This document shows, one piece after another, positions 7,415-14,450 of a stretch of 64,000 nt of DNA (positions are counted from its first letter, which is position 1; each line of letters opens with the position of its first letter). Below the pieces are notes generated by a model, which was given only the letters and a program-made list of their open reading frames with translations, did not search any database and was not told the DNA's origin. A program made the position numbers and the translations under genes. This stretch comes from Sulfitobacter undariae (GTDB taxonomy: Bacteria > Pseudomonadota > Alphaproteobacteria > Rhodobacterales > Rhodobacteraceae), in the NCBI RefSeq assembly GCF_014196805.1, contig NZ_JACIEI010000013.1:1-64000 (forward strand), given 5' to 3'.

Positions 7415-7536
7415 TCGCGCTCCTGCAATCTCTATCCGGAACATCGCTGGGCCTCCTTTTTGTCCTGTCGGTTGCTGTCTTCGGTCTGCGGGCGGTTTGG
7501 TCTCTTGGCGGGATCGTGGCGGGGTGGGTGTCGTGA
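7411..7536 (+). CDS. Small membrane protein in early operon
   Basis: This 41-aa frame begins MIALLQSLSGTSLGLLFVLS and is almost wholly hydrophobic with one or two helices. Its ATG overlaps the previous stop (ATGA), and its stop TGA overlaps the GTG of the next gene (GTGA). This tight double coupling supports translation. No family recognised; roles in membrane signalling or exclusion are possible but unsupported. Confidence 0.5.
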   Translation: MIALLQSLSGTSLGLLFVLSVAVFGLRAVWSLGGIVAGWVS

Positions 7537-7856
7537 GCAACGTTATCGTCTTCCGTCATGTTGCCTCACGCGGTGCCCCTCGGTCCACTGAAGCTTTGTC
7601 CGAACAAGTGGTCCAGTTGGAGCCGTATCGCGTGTTGCGTGATTTCGCTGGCCAGTGGCAGGCGTATTTGCATGCCCATTTTGATTGCATCAACGATGCT
7701 GCGCTGGCGTTCGGTGTGACCGAGCGTGCAGCGCGTCGGTGGTGGGATGGGGCAGGGCCGCGTGGTGCGTTCGTCGCGATTGCGTTGCGCCTGCATCCCG
7801 AAAGCGCCCCTGCGTTTTTGTTGGCCGATGTGCCGGCACAGGCGGTGGCCGCATGA
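7533..7856 (+). CDS. Hypothetical early phage protein
   Basis: This 107-aa protein starts at a GTG that overlaps the previous stop. Its middle, DFDCINDAALAFGVTERAAR-like in pattern followed by RWWDG, reads as a helix-turn-helix in which the RWW would follow the recognition helix. This suggests DNA binding, perhaps transcriptional control or replication. A longer upstream frame exists but would overlap two genes. The ATG of the following frame overlaps its stop. Confidence 0.6.
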   Translation: MSNVIVFRHVASRGAPRSTEALSEQVVQLEPYRVLRDFAGQWQAYLHAHFDCINDAALAFGVTERAARRWWDGAGPRGAFVAIALRLHPESAPAFLLADVPAQAVAA

Positions 7857-8242
7857 ATATTCAAATGCAACATCGGGAAGGGGCAGCGGGTTATTCTGCT
7901 TTAGTTACCGCACAGCCCAAGGACTGCTTAGATGTCCCTCTGAGCAGATACCGCCCGATGTGTTGCGCACTGCTGGATGGTGGGGATCGCCAGCGGTGCG
8001 CGAGGGGTGGTGTGGTGTTGTCCTATTCGCCTGCCGCCCCCCAGTCAGATTTCCACGGCAAATGTTCTTCCCGATCCAATGGCCGTGGAAATACCCGCCC
8101 GATGCGCGTGGCAGCACGTATCGGGCAGCGTCTTCCTGTTGGGCCTTGGCCGCGTGTGCCTGCTCGCGCATGCGGCCCTTTTTCTGTGGGGGTGGCGGAT
8201 GCTCATACGCGGTATGGCATCATCTTTCCCGCCAGCCTTCTT
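7857..8242. other. Uncertain coding stretch with competing frames
   Basis: An ATG at 7853 overlapping the previous stop opens a frame beginning MNIQMQHREGAAGYSALVTA, but that frame stays open to 8911 and would run antisense through the more convincing leftward gene 8243-8476. Other frames start at 8062 (MFFPIQWPWKYPPDARG) and 8079 (MAVEIPARCAWQHVSG, then a hydrophobic run). At least one small gene probably lies here, but none can be chosen with confidence. A frameshifted relic is possible. Confidence 0.3.
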
Positions 8243-8476
8243 TCACTTCATCAGCAGATTGAGGGCGATCTTGGCCGATTCCGGGTACACTTCACCGCGC
8301 CGAACTTCGCCGACACGGTTGGCGTTGGTGCCCAGACGTTGGACGATATCCGTAAAAGAGTTTCCCTCCTTCGCCAAAATATGCACCGTTACAGCCTCGT
8401 CTTGGTTGAGACGCTTGCGCTTATATGTGATATCATTCAAAGGCACGCCGGTGATGGCGTGTTTCGTAATTGCCAT
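8243..8476 (-). CDS. Small helix-turn-helix protein, leftward in early region
   Basis: This 77-aa protein begins MAITKHAITGVPLNDITYKR after a GGAAAGGAAA ribosome-binding site. The C-terminal half, LAKEGNSFTDIVQRLGTNAN then RVGEVRRGEVYPESAK, is a helix-turn-helix of the kind that scans for conserved sites. It is transcribed against its neighbours, so it may be a separately controlled regulator. Codon character is far better than on the opposite strand here. No family name assigned. Confidence 0.65.
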   Translation of the reverse strand: MAITKHAITGVPLNDITYKRKRLNQDEAVTVHILAKEGNSFTDIVQRLGTNANRVGEVRRGEVYPESAKIALNLLMK

Positions 8477-8570
8477 GGAAATTTCCTTTCCGGTGGTGAT
8501 GGGATCAGCAGTTGCTTGACACGGTTGCTGGTCCAGTTGGTCGCCCTCTACAGAGGTGCGGGTTCAATAG

Positions 8571-8604
8571 CCGGATCGGGGTTCCTTAAGCCTTCTCGAT
8601 CCGG
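8571..8604. other. GC-rich inverted repeat in regulatory gap
   Basis: CCGGATCG (8571-8578) pairs with CGATCCGG (8597-8604) around an 18-base loop. It lies upstream of the leftward gene at 8476. It could be a regulator dyad or an RNA hairpin; no T-run follows it on the plus strand within a few bases, so a terminator is not certain. Confidence 0.4.
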
Positions 8605-8864
8605 CACCCCTTTCTACCACATCATCCGCATTGTTTTACCAGCATATTCAGCACGCGTTTTTGCAGTCAAAAATGTATTGACTCTGGAAGCCGCTGAAAT
8701 GTTTGGATTCGTGGTTGTCTCTTTTAAGAAATTCCATGTGAGTTTTTGCGAACTTCGGAAGTCTTTTCTCGAATATTTAGTAAATTTGGCTTCGAAAATC
8801 TCGTTTGAAATCCTCTTGTGTTTCCGCGTGTTTCAGGGGGGCAAGCCTATAGGGCCTTCGGGTT

Positions 8865-8889
8865 CCAGAATCGTTAGCGGTGATTCTGG
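8865..8889. other. Inverted repeat before early operon
   Basis: CCAGAATC (8865-8872) and GATTCTGG (8882-8889) form an 8-bp stem with a 9-base loop, about 185 bases before the next start at 9076. With the hairpin at 8571 it marks 8477-9075 as regulatory rather than coding. It might be an operator or an mRNA leader structure. Confidence 0.4.
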
Positions 8890-9075
8890 CATGAGAGCGT
8901 TAGCGCTATGAGTGCCCTCAATTTGAGCCATAAGTTTGCTGGAAGTGCCGCTCAGGCAGAGCAGTTCCAGCATGTATCTTCTCAATTTAAGGCCCTGAAT
9001 CTGCATGCCACATGCGCGGTGCTGCTTGAGCGTTCGGGCCCTTTTTCTGCTCTCATTCAAATAAAGGAGATTGTG

Positions 9076-10002
9076 ATGAATAACTTGGCGCAAATGCAGG
9101 TTGATGCTGCGGCGCGATTGGCTCGGGCCAGTTGTGAAGCTGCGGCACTGTCAGAGATTGGGCAGTTCGGAGAGCGGTTGTCTGAGTTGGGTATCGCTTT
9201 CGAGGTGCTGCCGATCAATGCAGATCGGATTGAAATTAGCGTTGTGATTGGCGGGTTTGGTGATGAGCGTGTGCAGGCGGCAGTGATGCCGCAGTTTAAA
9301 TCGCGGGCGGCTGCCCAAGGTGTTGTCGCTCCCGCAGTTGTGGTTGAGCAGCCAGTCCAGCCAACCGAACCGGAAAAGGCTGCAGGGCCGGAAAAGCCTG
9401 CCAAGGCGAAGCCGATGAAGGCGAAGTCTGCCAAGAAGGCGTTTATCACTGGCCCTTGGTCTGAGGGGGATCGTGACCTCGCGCGGAAGATGATTGTCGA
9501 TGGGTTTTCCAACGGAGAAATCGCCAAGAAGCTAGGACGTCATGCCGGCGCTTGTAACTTTATGCTGAAGGAGCTGCGGGAGCTGGTTGCAGGGGATAGA
9601 CCAGTGGCTCCTAAACCTGTTGTTAAATCGTCCGTCGCAGCGGCTTCGATAAAAGCTCCGGTTGAGGTGACTGATCGGCCTGCCGCCAAGCAGCTGCCCG
9701 CGCGCATCGCTGCTGAAGTCAAAGCACCTGTGGCGGCAACTTTAGCAGAGCGGCCCTATGCCGAACGGGTGATCATCTCTCACTTGGATGCCGTCGGGTA
9801 TGCTGGCGATTGGAACGCCGAGCGCGATTTGGAGCTGGTTGAAGAAATCTGCCGGGGCAGCAATTTGGCTGTGGTTGCCACGGAACTGCAGATCGGTTTT
9901 GCGGCGGCTCAAGATCGGTGGCGTTTGCTGAATTCGAATGTGGGTGATCTCCAGCATCAGAAACGATTGGTGGCCATCCTCAAGGAACGCGCCAATGCCT
10001 GA
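9076..10002 (+). CDS. Phage DNA-binding protein with two HTH/Myb-like modules
   Basis: This 308-aa protein starts at the ATG following AAAGGAGATTGTG; an upstream ATG at 8908 is in frame but lacks a comparable ribosome-binding site. The middle has a Pro/Ala/Lys-rich linker, then a helix-turn-helix around GPWSEGDRDLARKMIVDG and FSNGEIAKKLGRHAGACNF. A related pattern recurs near the C terminus (DWNAERDLELVEEICRGSNL then AVVATELQIGFAAAQDRWR), suggesting two tandem DNA-binding units. It overlaps the next gene by eight bases. Likely a regulator or replication accessory; specific function unknown. Confidence 0.6.
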   Translation: MNNLAQMQVDAAARLARASCEAAALSEIGQFGERLSELGIAFEVLPINADRIEISVVIGGFGDERVQAAVMPQFKSRAAAQGVVAPAVVVEQPVQPTEPEKAAGPEKPAKAKPMKAKSAKKAFITGPWSEGDRDLARKMIVDGFSNGEIAKKLGRHAGACNFMLKELRELVAGDRPVAPKPVVKSSVAAASIKAPVEVTDRPAAKQLPARIAAEVKAPVAATLAERPYAERVIISHLDAVGYAGDWNAERDLELVEEICRGSNLAVVATELQIGFAAAQDRWRLLNSNVGDLQHQKRLVAILKERANA

Positions 10003-10549
10003 TGTTGTTACCAGAGAAGAACGCACATTGATTGAGGCTGCACTGGCTGCCACCCCGATTGAGGACCGCCGTGTGCCTATGGGTGCAACCGGACTTCCTG
10101 AAATCAAGTGGGACGGTGGGGCCTTGCGCTACGTCGGCATCACAAATGGCTGGCGCGGCTTGGTAGCGGCGCGGAGCCGCGGTTCTCAAGCTGCGGGCCG
10201 TGCGGCGCGGTCGCGTGTCGCGGATAGAAATGCACGAATTTGTGCGGATGCGCGGGCTGGAATGACCTATCCGCAGTTGATGGTGAAATATGAGCTGTCG
10301 CGTCACTCGATCTACGCTGCAGTAGCGCGGTCGGGGCTGCGGGTCACACCTGTGCCACGTGAGTTTACAACTGCTGAGATGCTGACTGCGAAGATCGTGG
10401 CATTGGTGGATGGGGTGCGTACCGTGCCCCAGATCGCTGCTGAGGCGGGATGTAGTTCTCGGTCGGTCCGATATCGCCGCGATCTGCTGGGATTGGATAT
10501 TCCGCACGGCCTTGCAGGCAAGCCGATTCAGTGGAGGGCCGTGGCATGA
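9995..10549 (+). CDS. Phage protein with two helix-turn-helix motifs
   Basis: This 184-aa protein begins MPDVVTREERTLIEAAL at an ATG overlapping the previous stop by eight bases. Two helix-turn-helix segments are readable: GMTYPQLMVKYELSRHSIYA and, later, VRTVPQIAAEAGCSSRSVRY. The tandem arrangement resembles resolvase-type or regulator DNA-binding tails. The N-terminal third is unrecognised. It is in the same early operon as the preceding two-module DNA-binding gene. Confidence 0.6.
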   Translation: MPDVVTREERTLIEAALAATPIEDRRVPMGATGLPEIKWDGGALRYVGITNGWRGLVAARSRGSQAAGRAARSRVADRNARICADARAGMTYPQLMVKYELSRHSIYAAVARSGLRVTPVPREFTTAEMLTAKIVALVDGVRTVPQIAAEAGCSSRSVRYRRDLLGLDIPHGLAGKPIQWRAVA

Positions 10550-10797
10550 GTTTTGTTAAGAGCGATGCGGACGTGCAGGCATCCAAGGACATTGCGAACT
10601 CTGTGATGGAAGCTGTCACCTCTGCGCCGTCGCATGGTGTTGCCTTGCATGCCTTGATGATGGTCTTGACCTATTACCTCGCCACCGTTGCTGACCACGG
10701 CATCTTGAGCACATCGGACGTCGACGCTGTCGTGGATGACTTCCACCGTTTCAGCAAAGAAAAGCTGGCAGCCGAGGGGCTGGGGGCGGTGCACTGA
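10546..10797 (+). CDS. Small hypothetical helical phage protein
   Basis: This 83-aa helical protein begins MSFVKSDADVQASKDIANSV. It starts at an ATG overlapping the preceding stop and ends with TGATG coupling to the next gene. No domain recognised. Its place between DNA-binding genes and the ASCH-like gene indicates an early function. Confidence 0.6.
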   Translation: MSFVKSDADVQASKDIANSVMEAVTSAPSHGVALHALMMVLTYYLATVADHGILSTSDVDAVVDDFHRFSKEKLAAEGLGAVH

Positions 10798-11246
10798 TGG
10801 TCACTTACAACGTCGCAGCAAGTCTGGCCCGTGCAGTCATTTTCGGAACCAAGGCATCGGTCCTCAAGCCGCATGGAAAACGTAAGCATGCCGCTGCGGG
10901 TGACCCGCTGCATATCTGCTGTGGAAACCTGCCGCCTGATTACGGGCGCTCTGAACACTATCACCGCCTGATGGTTGTGCCGTGCTCTCTTTCGCTCCCT
11001 GTCAAGATTACTGAGGGCGGCATGCTGCGTGATGGTGCGGTGGATACGCAGGGCCACCGCATGGAATTGATGGCGCAGGCAGAAGGTTTCGCCAGCTTTG
11101 CGGCGCTGCAGGTCCATTTGGATCGCATGTTTGGGCTGCCATGGGATGGGCAGCTTTTGCGCTGGAAGCCGTATGAGGCTGAGTTTCGGGCGCAGTGGCC
11201 GTTGATTGAAAAGGTGGCGGTGGGTGATGGGGAGGGTGAGGTGTGA
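10797..11246 (+). CDS. ASCH/PUA-like phage protein
   Basis: This 149-aa protein is laid out like small phage ASCH-domain proteins: an N-terminal helix ending in FGTKASVLKPHGKRKHAAAG, a G-D-P-L strand, then strands, and a late FASFAALQVHLDRMFGLPWD helix. ASCH domains have a PUA-like fold and are thought to bind RNA or modified nucleotides. The key residues cannot be verified from sequence alone. It is translationally coupled on both sides (TGATG before, GTGA after) in the early operon. Confidence 0.5.
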   Translation: MVTYNVAASLARAVIFGTKASVLKPHGKRKHAAAGDPLHICCGNLPPDYGRSEHYHRLMVVPCSLSLPVKITEGGMLRDGAVDTQGHRMELMAQAEGFASFAALQVHLDRMFGLPWDGQLLRWKPYEAEFRAQWPLIEKVAVGDGEGEV

Positions 11247-11893
11247 GTTCACTTAACTTGAGGTCCGTCTCATCTGAACCGTTGCCCGAATATCCGATTT
11301 CGTCGGCTGTAAGGCTTGATAGCCACGGCTTCATGGCATGGGAATTCAGACGTTATCTGAACAGTGATCTGCGTTGGAATGCCAGTCATGAGGTCAAGGG
11401 ATTGTGGTTCGAGTTGGTGCAGTTGGCTCATGAGCAAACGCCGGTTGGCACGCTCCCTGCTGATCGCACGCGTCTGGCGCGAATGGTCGTGCCGGCCGTT
11501 GATCCTTTGGCCTTCGCTTCGCTTGCCGATCGCCCTTTCGGAATTCTGCATGGATGGCATGAATGCGAGTGTGATGACGGCTCAATCAGGTTGATGCATC
11601 CAACGGTCACACGCGTTGTGCTAGAGGCATTGACGCGCAAGGAGCTGAACGGTGCCCGGACGGATGGGGCTTCCAGATCGAGGCGCTTGAACCGACTTGG
11701 GGTCACGTTGGGCGCGCTCGCCCCGACTATCGCATCAGAGGCCGCGCAAATCTACTTTGTCGATGCGCATATTCAAAATGCGATGGAGTTAGAGGGCAAT
11801 AAGCGGCGATCTGATGCGCAGCTGCATGATGCAATTCAGGCCTGCTTGGTCAAGGCCAGCGCAGGCCATTTCCGGAAATCAAAAAAAGACTAG
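11243..11893 (+). CDS. Probable phage replication protein (replisome-organiser-like)
   Basis: This 216-aa protein starts at a GTG overlapping the previous stop. The segment RYLNSDLRWNASHEVKGLWF then ELVQLAHEQTPVGTLPADRT resembles the N-terminal winged-helix module of phage replisome organisers and DUF1376-type proteins. The C terminus is helical and basic. It ends just before a run of short repeated motifs that looks like an origin, as expected for an initiator gene next to its binding sites. The function is inferred from pattern and position. Confidence 0.55.
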   Translation: MSSLNLRSVSSEPLPEYPISSAVRLDSHGFMAWEFRRYLNSDLRWNASHEVKGLWFELVQLAHEQTPVGTLPADRTRLARMVVPAVDPLAFASLADRPFGILHGWHECECDDGSIRLMHPTVTRVVLEALTRKELNGARTDGASRSRRLNRLGVTLGALAPTIASEAAQIYFVDAHIQNAMELEGNKRRSDAQLHDAIQACLVKASAGHFRKSKKD

Positions 11894-11904
11894 AGCGGCA
11901 TTTT

Positions 11905-12015
11905 ATGTCCGTCAGACACATGCGGACATAGTCGGACACAAAACCAGACATACCGCAGACACAAAACTTTTATGTGTCTGCAACCACAAGACAAGACACG
12001 ACAATACAAGACAGA
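11905..12015. repeat. Iteron-like array, candidate phage replication origin
   Basis: Successive ten-base units GTCAGACACA, TGCGGACATA and GTCGGACACA (11911-11940) are followed by more GACA/AGACA motifs at 11946, 11957 and 11994, and by an inverted copy TATGTGTCTG (11971-11980). The units repeat at one helical turn. The region is gene-free and lies directly after the putative replication gene, the usual place for initiator-binding iterons. Confidence 0.5.
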
Positions 12016-12083
12016 TTGCGGAGCCCGGACATTAGGGCCTGTGGATAACCGAAGCGGTGCAAACTGAGAAAAGGGGAATGGCG

Positions 12084-12686
12084 ATGGAAATTGAAACACA
12101 CGACCCAAAGGCGCGGGTTGCAGAGTTGTTGATCAAGCGGGTTGATGATGCGGGCATGGTGCGGCCCAAGAAAACGACCACATCTGATTTCGAAGAAATG
12201 CGTAAACGGTTGTGTGTGCATCTGGCCTACCTCTGCGCTGACAGTCTGGTGGCATTGGCGGATTACGTGATCAACATTGGCGGCGGCGCGTTCAAGCACG
12301 AATGGCCACCTGAGGCGACTATCCGTGCCTATGCTCATGGGCTGCGCAAGCCGCCGATTACACAACAGCCGATTGTCACCAGCTGGCTTGCTTCTGTCGA
12401 GGGGCCGCAAGCCGTTGCAGGTGGATTTGAGGTTGAGCTGTTCCGCTTGTTGCAGCGCACGCCTGTGCCGCCCACTGGGTTTCGGATGCGTGAGGTTCGG
12501 GATGAGGCGGCTGAAAGTGCGCGCCGTATTGAGCTTGTGCGTGGTCGGATTGATCGCGGCAACGCCACGCCAGAAGATCGCGCATGGCTTGAGGCATATC
12601 TGCGTGATCAGCGACTGGTGCGTGAGATCGTCAATGCTGGCCAGAACAAGCGGGCTGCGGCGTGTGCGGATGGGGAAGCGGCATGA
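12084..12686 (+). CDS. Hypothetical phage protein after the origin
   Basis: This 200-aa protein begins MEIETHDPKARVAELLIKRV. The ATG at 12084 is preferred over that at 12078 because AAGGGG lies about seven bases before it. The sequence is helical and charged with an Arg-rich end (EVRDEAAESARRIELVRGRI). No known domain recognised. It is coupled to the next gene by overlap, so both are early or middle genes. Confidence 0.6.
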   Translation: MEIETHDPKARVAELLIKRVDDAGMVRPKKTTTSDFEEMRKRLCVHLAYLCADSLVALADYVINIGGGAFKHEWPPEATIRAYAHGLRKPPITQQPIVTSWLASVEGPQAVAGGFEVELFRLLQRTPVPPTGFRMREVRDEAAESARRIELVRGRIDRGNATPEDRAWLEAYLRDQRLVREIVNAGQNKRAAACADGEAA

Positions 12687-13432
12687 ATGCGCGGGCGATG
12701 TTTGGTGCGGCGGTTCAAGCTGGCGTTCGGGATGGAAGTTTGATTGCGGAGAAGGCTATGCGGGATGACATGGGGCGCGTTCGGCAAGAGATCAGCATCC
12801 AGCGTTTGTTAGAGTGGGCGTTCGCGAGTGAGTGCGCACAGGTCGATTTCGAGGATGCTGGCACGTTGGCGGCTGGGTATGGCTACATCGGCAATGCCTA
12901 CCGCATGGCAGAGCGCGGCGCGTTGGGGTGCAGGATCGATGGCGGTGGCCGCTCCTATCCCGATGCTGATGCTGATCTGGTTGCGGCTGCGGTTGCTGTG
13001 TTGCCTGAGGGCTGTGGTGGTCGCGGCATGGCGGTGCAGATCGCTGAATTGGCGCGGGCGCGCAAAGTGCCAGATCTGCTGGACGGTGCTGTGGTGCAGA
13101 TGGGCGATCTTGATCCCGCTCGATTGTCTGGCATCGTGGGCTGTAGTCCGGCGGACATTCACCGTAATCGGCATGGGGCGAGGGCTGTGAAGGTTGCGCT
13201 GGGTGTCGAGCCGTACATTGATGGCCGCAAGGTCAAGCGGTGGACTGTTGAAATCTGTCCAGTGCGCTATTCGGTGCAGCATCCGGGTATAGCGCGCGCG
13301 CGCCGGAACTATTTGCAGTGGCGTTTGGCGCTCTTGGATTTGCGTCAAACCTTTGTAAGTTATAACAATCTTTCACGCTGGACCTTGTCGTCTACACTGC
13401 CACCGATTGCGCCATGGCAAAATAGTGTTTGA
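12683..13432 (+). CDS. Hypothetical protein at end of early region
   Basis: This 249-aa protein starts at an ATG overlapping the previous stop. The N terminus is helical. The later part (VQMGDLDPARLSGIVGCSPA then DIHRNRHGARAVKVALGVEP) looks like a DNA-binding segment with a basic patch. In lambda-like maps the last early gene before the cos/terminase region is often a late-transcription regulator, so this is a candidate for the Q-like role, but no antiterminator family signature is visible. Confidence 0.55.
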   Translation: MNARAMFGAAVQAGVRDGSLIAEKAMRDDMGRVRQEISIQRLLEWAFASECAQVDFEDAGTLAAGYGYIGNAYRMAERGALGCRIDGGGRSYPDADADLVAAAVAVLPEGCGGRGMAVQIAELARARKVPDLLDGAVVQMGDLDPARLSGIVGCSPADIHRNRHGARAVKVALGVEPYIDGRKVKRWTVEICPVRYSVQHPGIARARRNYLQWRLALLDLRQTFVSYNNLSRWTLSSTLPPIAPWQNSV

Positions 13433-13472
13433 CGAATAAATTCTAGCCCACTAGACAGAAAACAGTGCCATA

Positions 13473-13509
13473 AAAGCGCCCGCCAAGGTTAACCCTCGGC
13501 GGGCGCTTT
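13473..13509 (+). terminator. Intrinsic terminator after early region
   Basis: AAAGCGCCCGCC (13473-13484) pairs perfectly with GGCGGGCGCTTT (13498-13509) around a 13-base loop. It lies 41 bases after the last early gene, separating early from late genes. Such a site is a natural target for antitermination. Confidence 0.75.
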
Positions 13510-13561
13510 GCGTTGCTGAGATCGCCCAGAGAGGCAAGGTGGACGGCCCTGCCTGATTAAA

Positions 13562-13590
13562 GCCTGCGCAGTTTGACTGTGCGGGCAGGC
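13562..13590. other. Hairpin between terminator and cos-like site
   Basis: GCCTGC-GCA (13562-13570) pairs with TGC and GCAGGC (13580-13590) with a two-base bulge. It lies in the roughly 400-base gene-free stretch 13433-13835, which otherwise holds the terminator and the cos-like motif. It could form part of a packaging signal or a leader RNA. Confidence 0.35.
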
Positions 13591-13740
13591 TACAAAATAA
13601 ACCAGAGCAGCGAGACGCGCACGCCTGTTGGCGGATCAGGGCTGGAAGCCGGGGCGGTGGTATTGGGCTGGTGCTGCCTCGCAGTGGATTGGAATGACCC
13701 GCCAGAAAATCACGGGTCCCTTCTGGGGGAAGCACGTTAT

Positions 13741-13750
13741 ACGGGGCGGC
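13741..13750 (+). other. Candidate cos cleavage site (lambda cosN-like)
   Basis: ACGGGGCGGC contains ACG followed by GGGCGGC, the sequence around the nick and first seven bases of the lambda cohesive end as I remember it. It sits 86 bases upstream of the small terminase gene, in non-coding DNA, as cos does in lambda. The rest of the lambda overhang does not match. The call rests on the match plus position and on the lambda-type terminase and gpW genes that follow. Confidence 0.45.
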
Positions 13751-13835
13751 ATAGCGCATGTGTTTTGACCCGCTAAACCTCTGGCAAAGCCTAAACTAAT
13801 TGCTAAACAACAGCTTACAGGGAGTTAATTTAGGT

Positions 13836-14450
13836 ATGTCCACAATGTCTGCATCAGCGCTGGCGACAGAGCTGAAGCTTTCGCGCGGGCGCATCAGTCA
13901 ATATGTGAGTGAAGGTAAACTTGATGGATGCTACTCGGGCGAAGGGCGTCAACGGCGGTTCGATCTCCAAAAAGTAGCAAAGGCATTGGGAAAGAGGCTG
14001 GATCCCGGGCAGATGATGGGCAATGGCGCGCAAACTGCGACTGTGCTGGCGGCGCAGTCCAGTGAAGGTGCCCCAAAGAAACGGGGCGGCGGTGCGACTA
14101 AGCTGCCGGATGGCGATGATGACGCCTATCACATGGCGCGCACGCAAAAGGCGCAGGAAGAGGCCCGGGCACTTCGTCGTCGGAACGCGATGGATGAGGG
14201 CACCTTTGTCCTGGCGTCTGAAACAACATTGGTGATGCAGCAGCTGCTCTCCAAAGAAGTTGCCCAGTTCGAAAACGTGATGCGTCAGGCAGCGCGCAAA
14301 ATTGCAGATGAGTTGGGCGTGGACTTCAAAGAGGTCCGCGCCTTGTTGGTGGCAACGTGGCGCGAGCATCGCAGCAAGCGGGCTCAATTGCTGACGGAGC
14401 AAAGCGAAGTGATCGAGATGACCGAAGCAGAAAGGGAGGCAAATATCTGA
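13836..14450 (+). CDS. Terminase small subunit (Nu1-like)
   Basis: This 204-aa protein recognises the packaging site on phage DNA and brings it to the large subunit. Its N terminus, SASALATELKLSRGRISQYV, is a winged/helix-turn-helix DNA-binding motif of the Nu1/MerR-like kind. The C-terminal helices (QQLLSKEVAQFENVMRQAAR) would bind the large subunit. The ATG at 13836 has GGAG eleven bases upstream; an in-frame TTG at 13800 is less likely. Its stop overlaps the next ATG (TGATG). Confidence 0.75.
   Translation: MSTMSASALATELKLSRGRISQYVSEGKLDGCYSGEGRQRRFDLQKVAKALGKRLDPGQMMGNGAQTATVLAAQSSEGAPKKRGGGATKLPDGDDDAYHMARTQKAQEEARALRRRNAMDEGTFVLASETTLVMQQLLSKEVAQFENVMRQAARKIADELGVDFKEVRALLVATWREHRSKRAQLLTEQSEVIEMTEAEREANI

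Noticed and set aside
7685-8911. 408-codon frame spanning the early phage region
   Set aside because: It overlaps the real gene 7533-7856 at its beginning and runs antisense through the helix-turn-helix gene 8243-8476; its start has no ribosome-binding site.
13573-13776. 67-codon frame in the cos-like region
   Set aside because: No ribosome-binding site, odd composition, and it coincides with a non-coding stretch carrying a hairpin and the cos-like motif.
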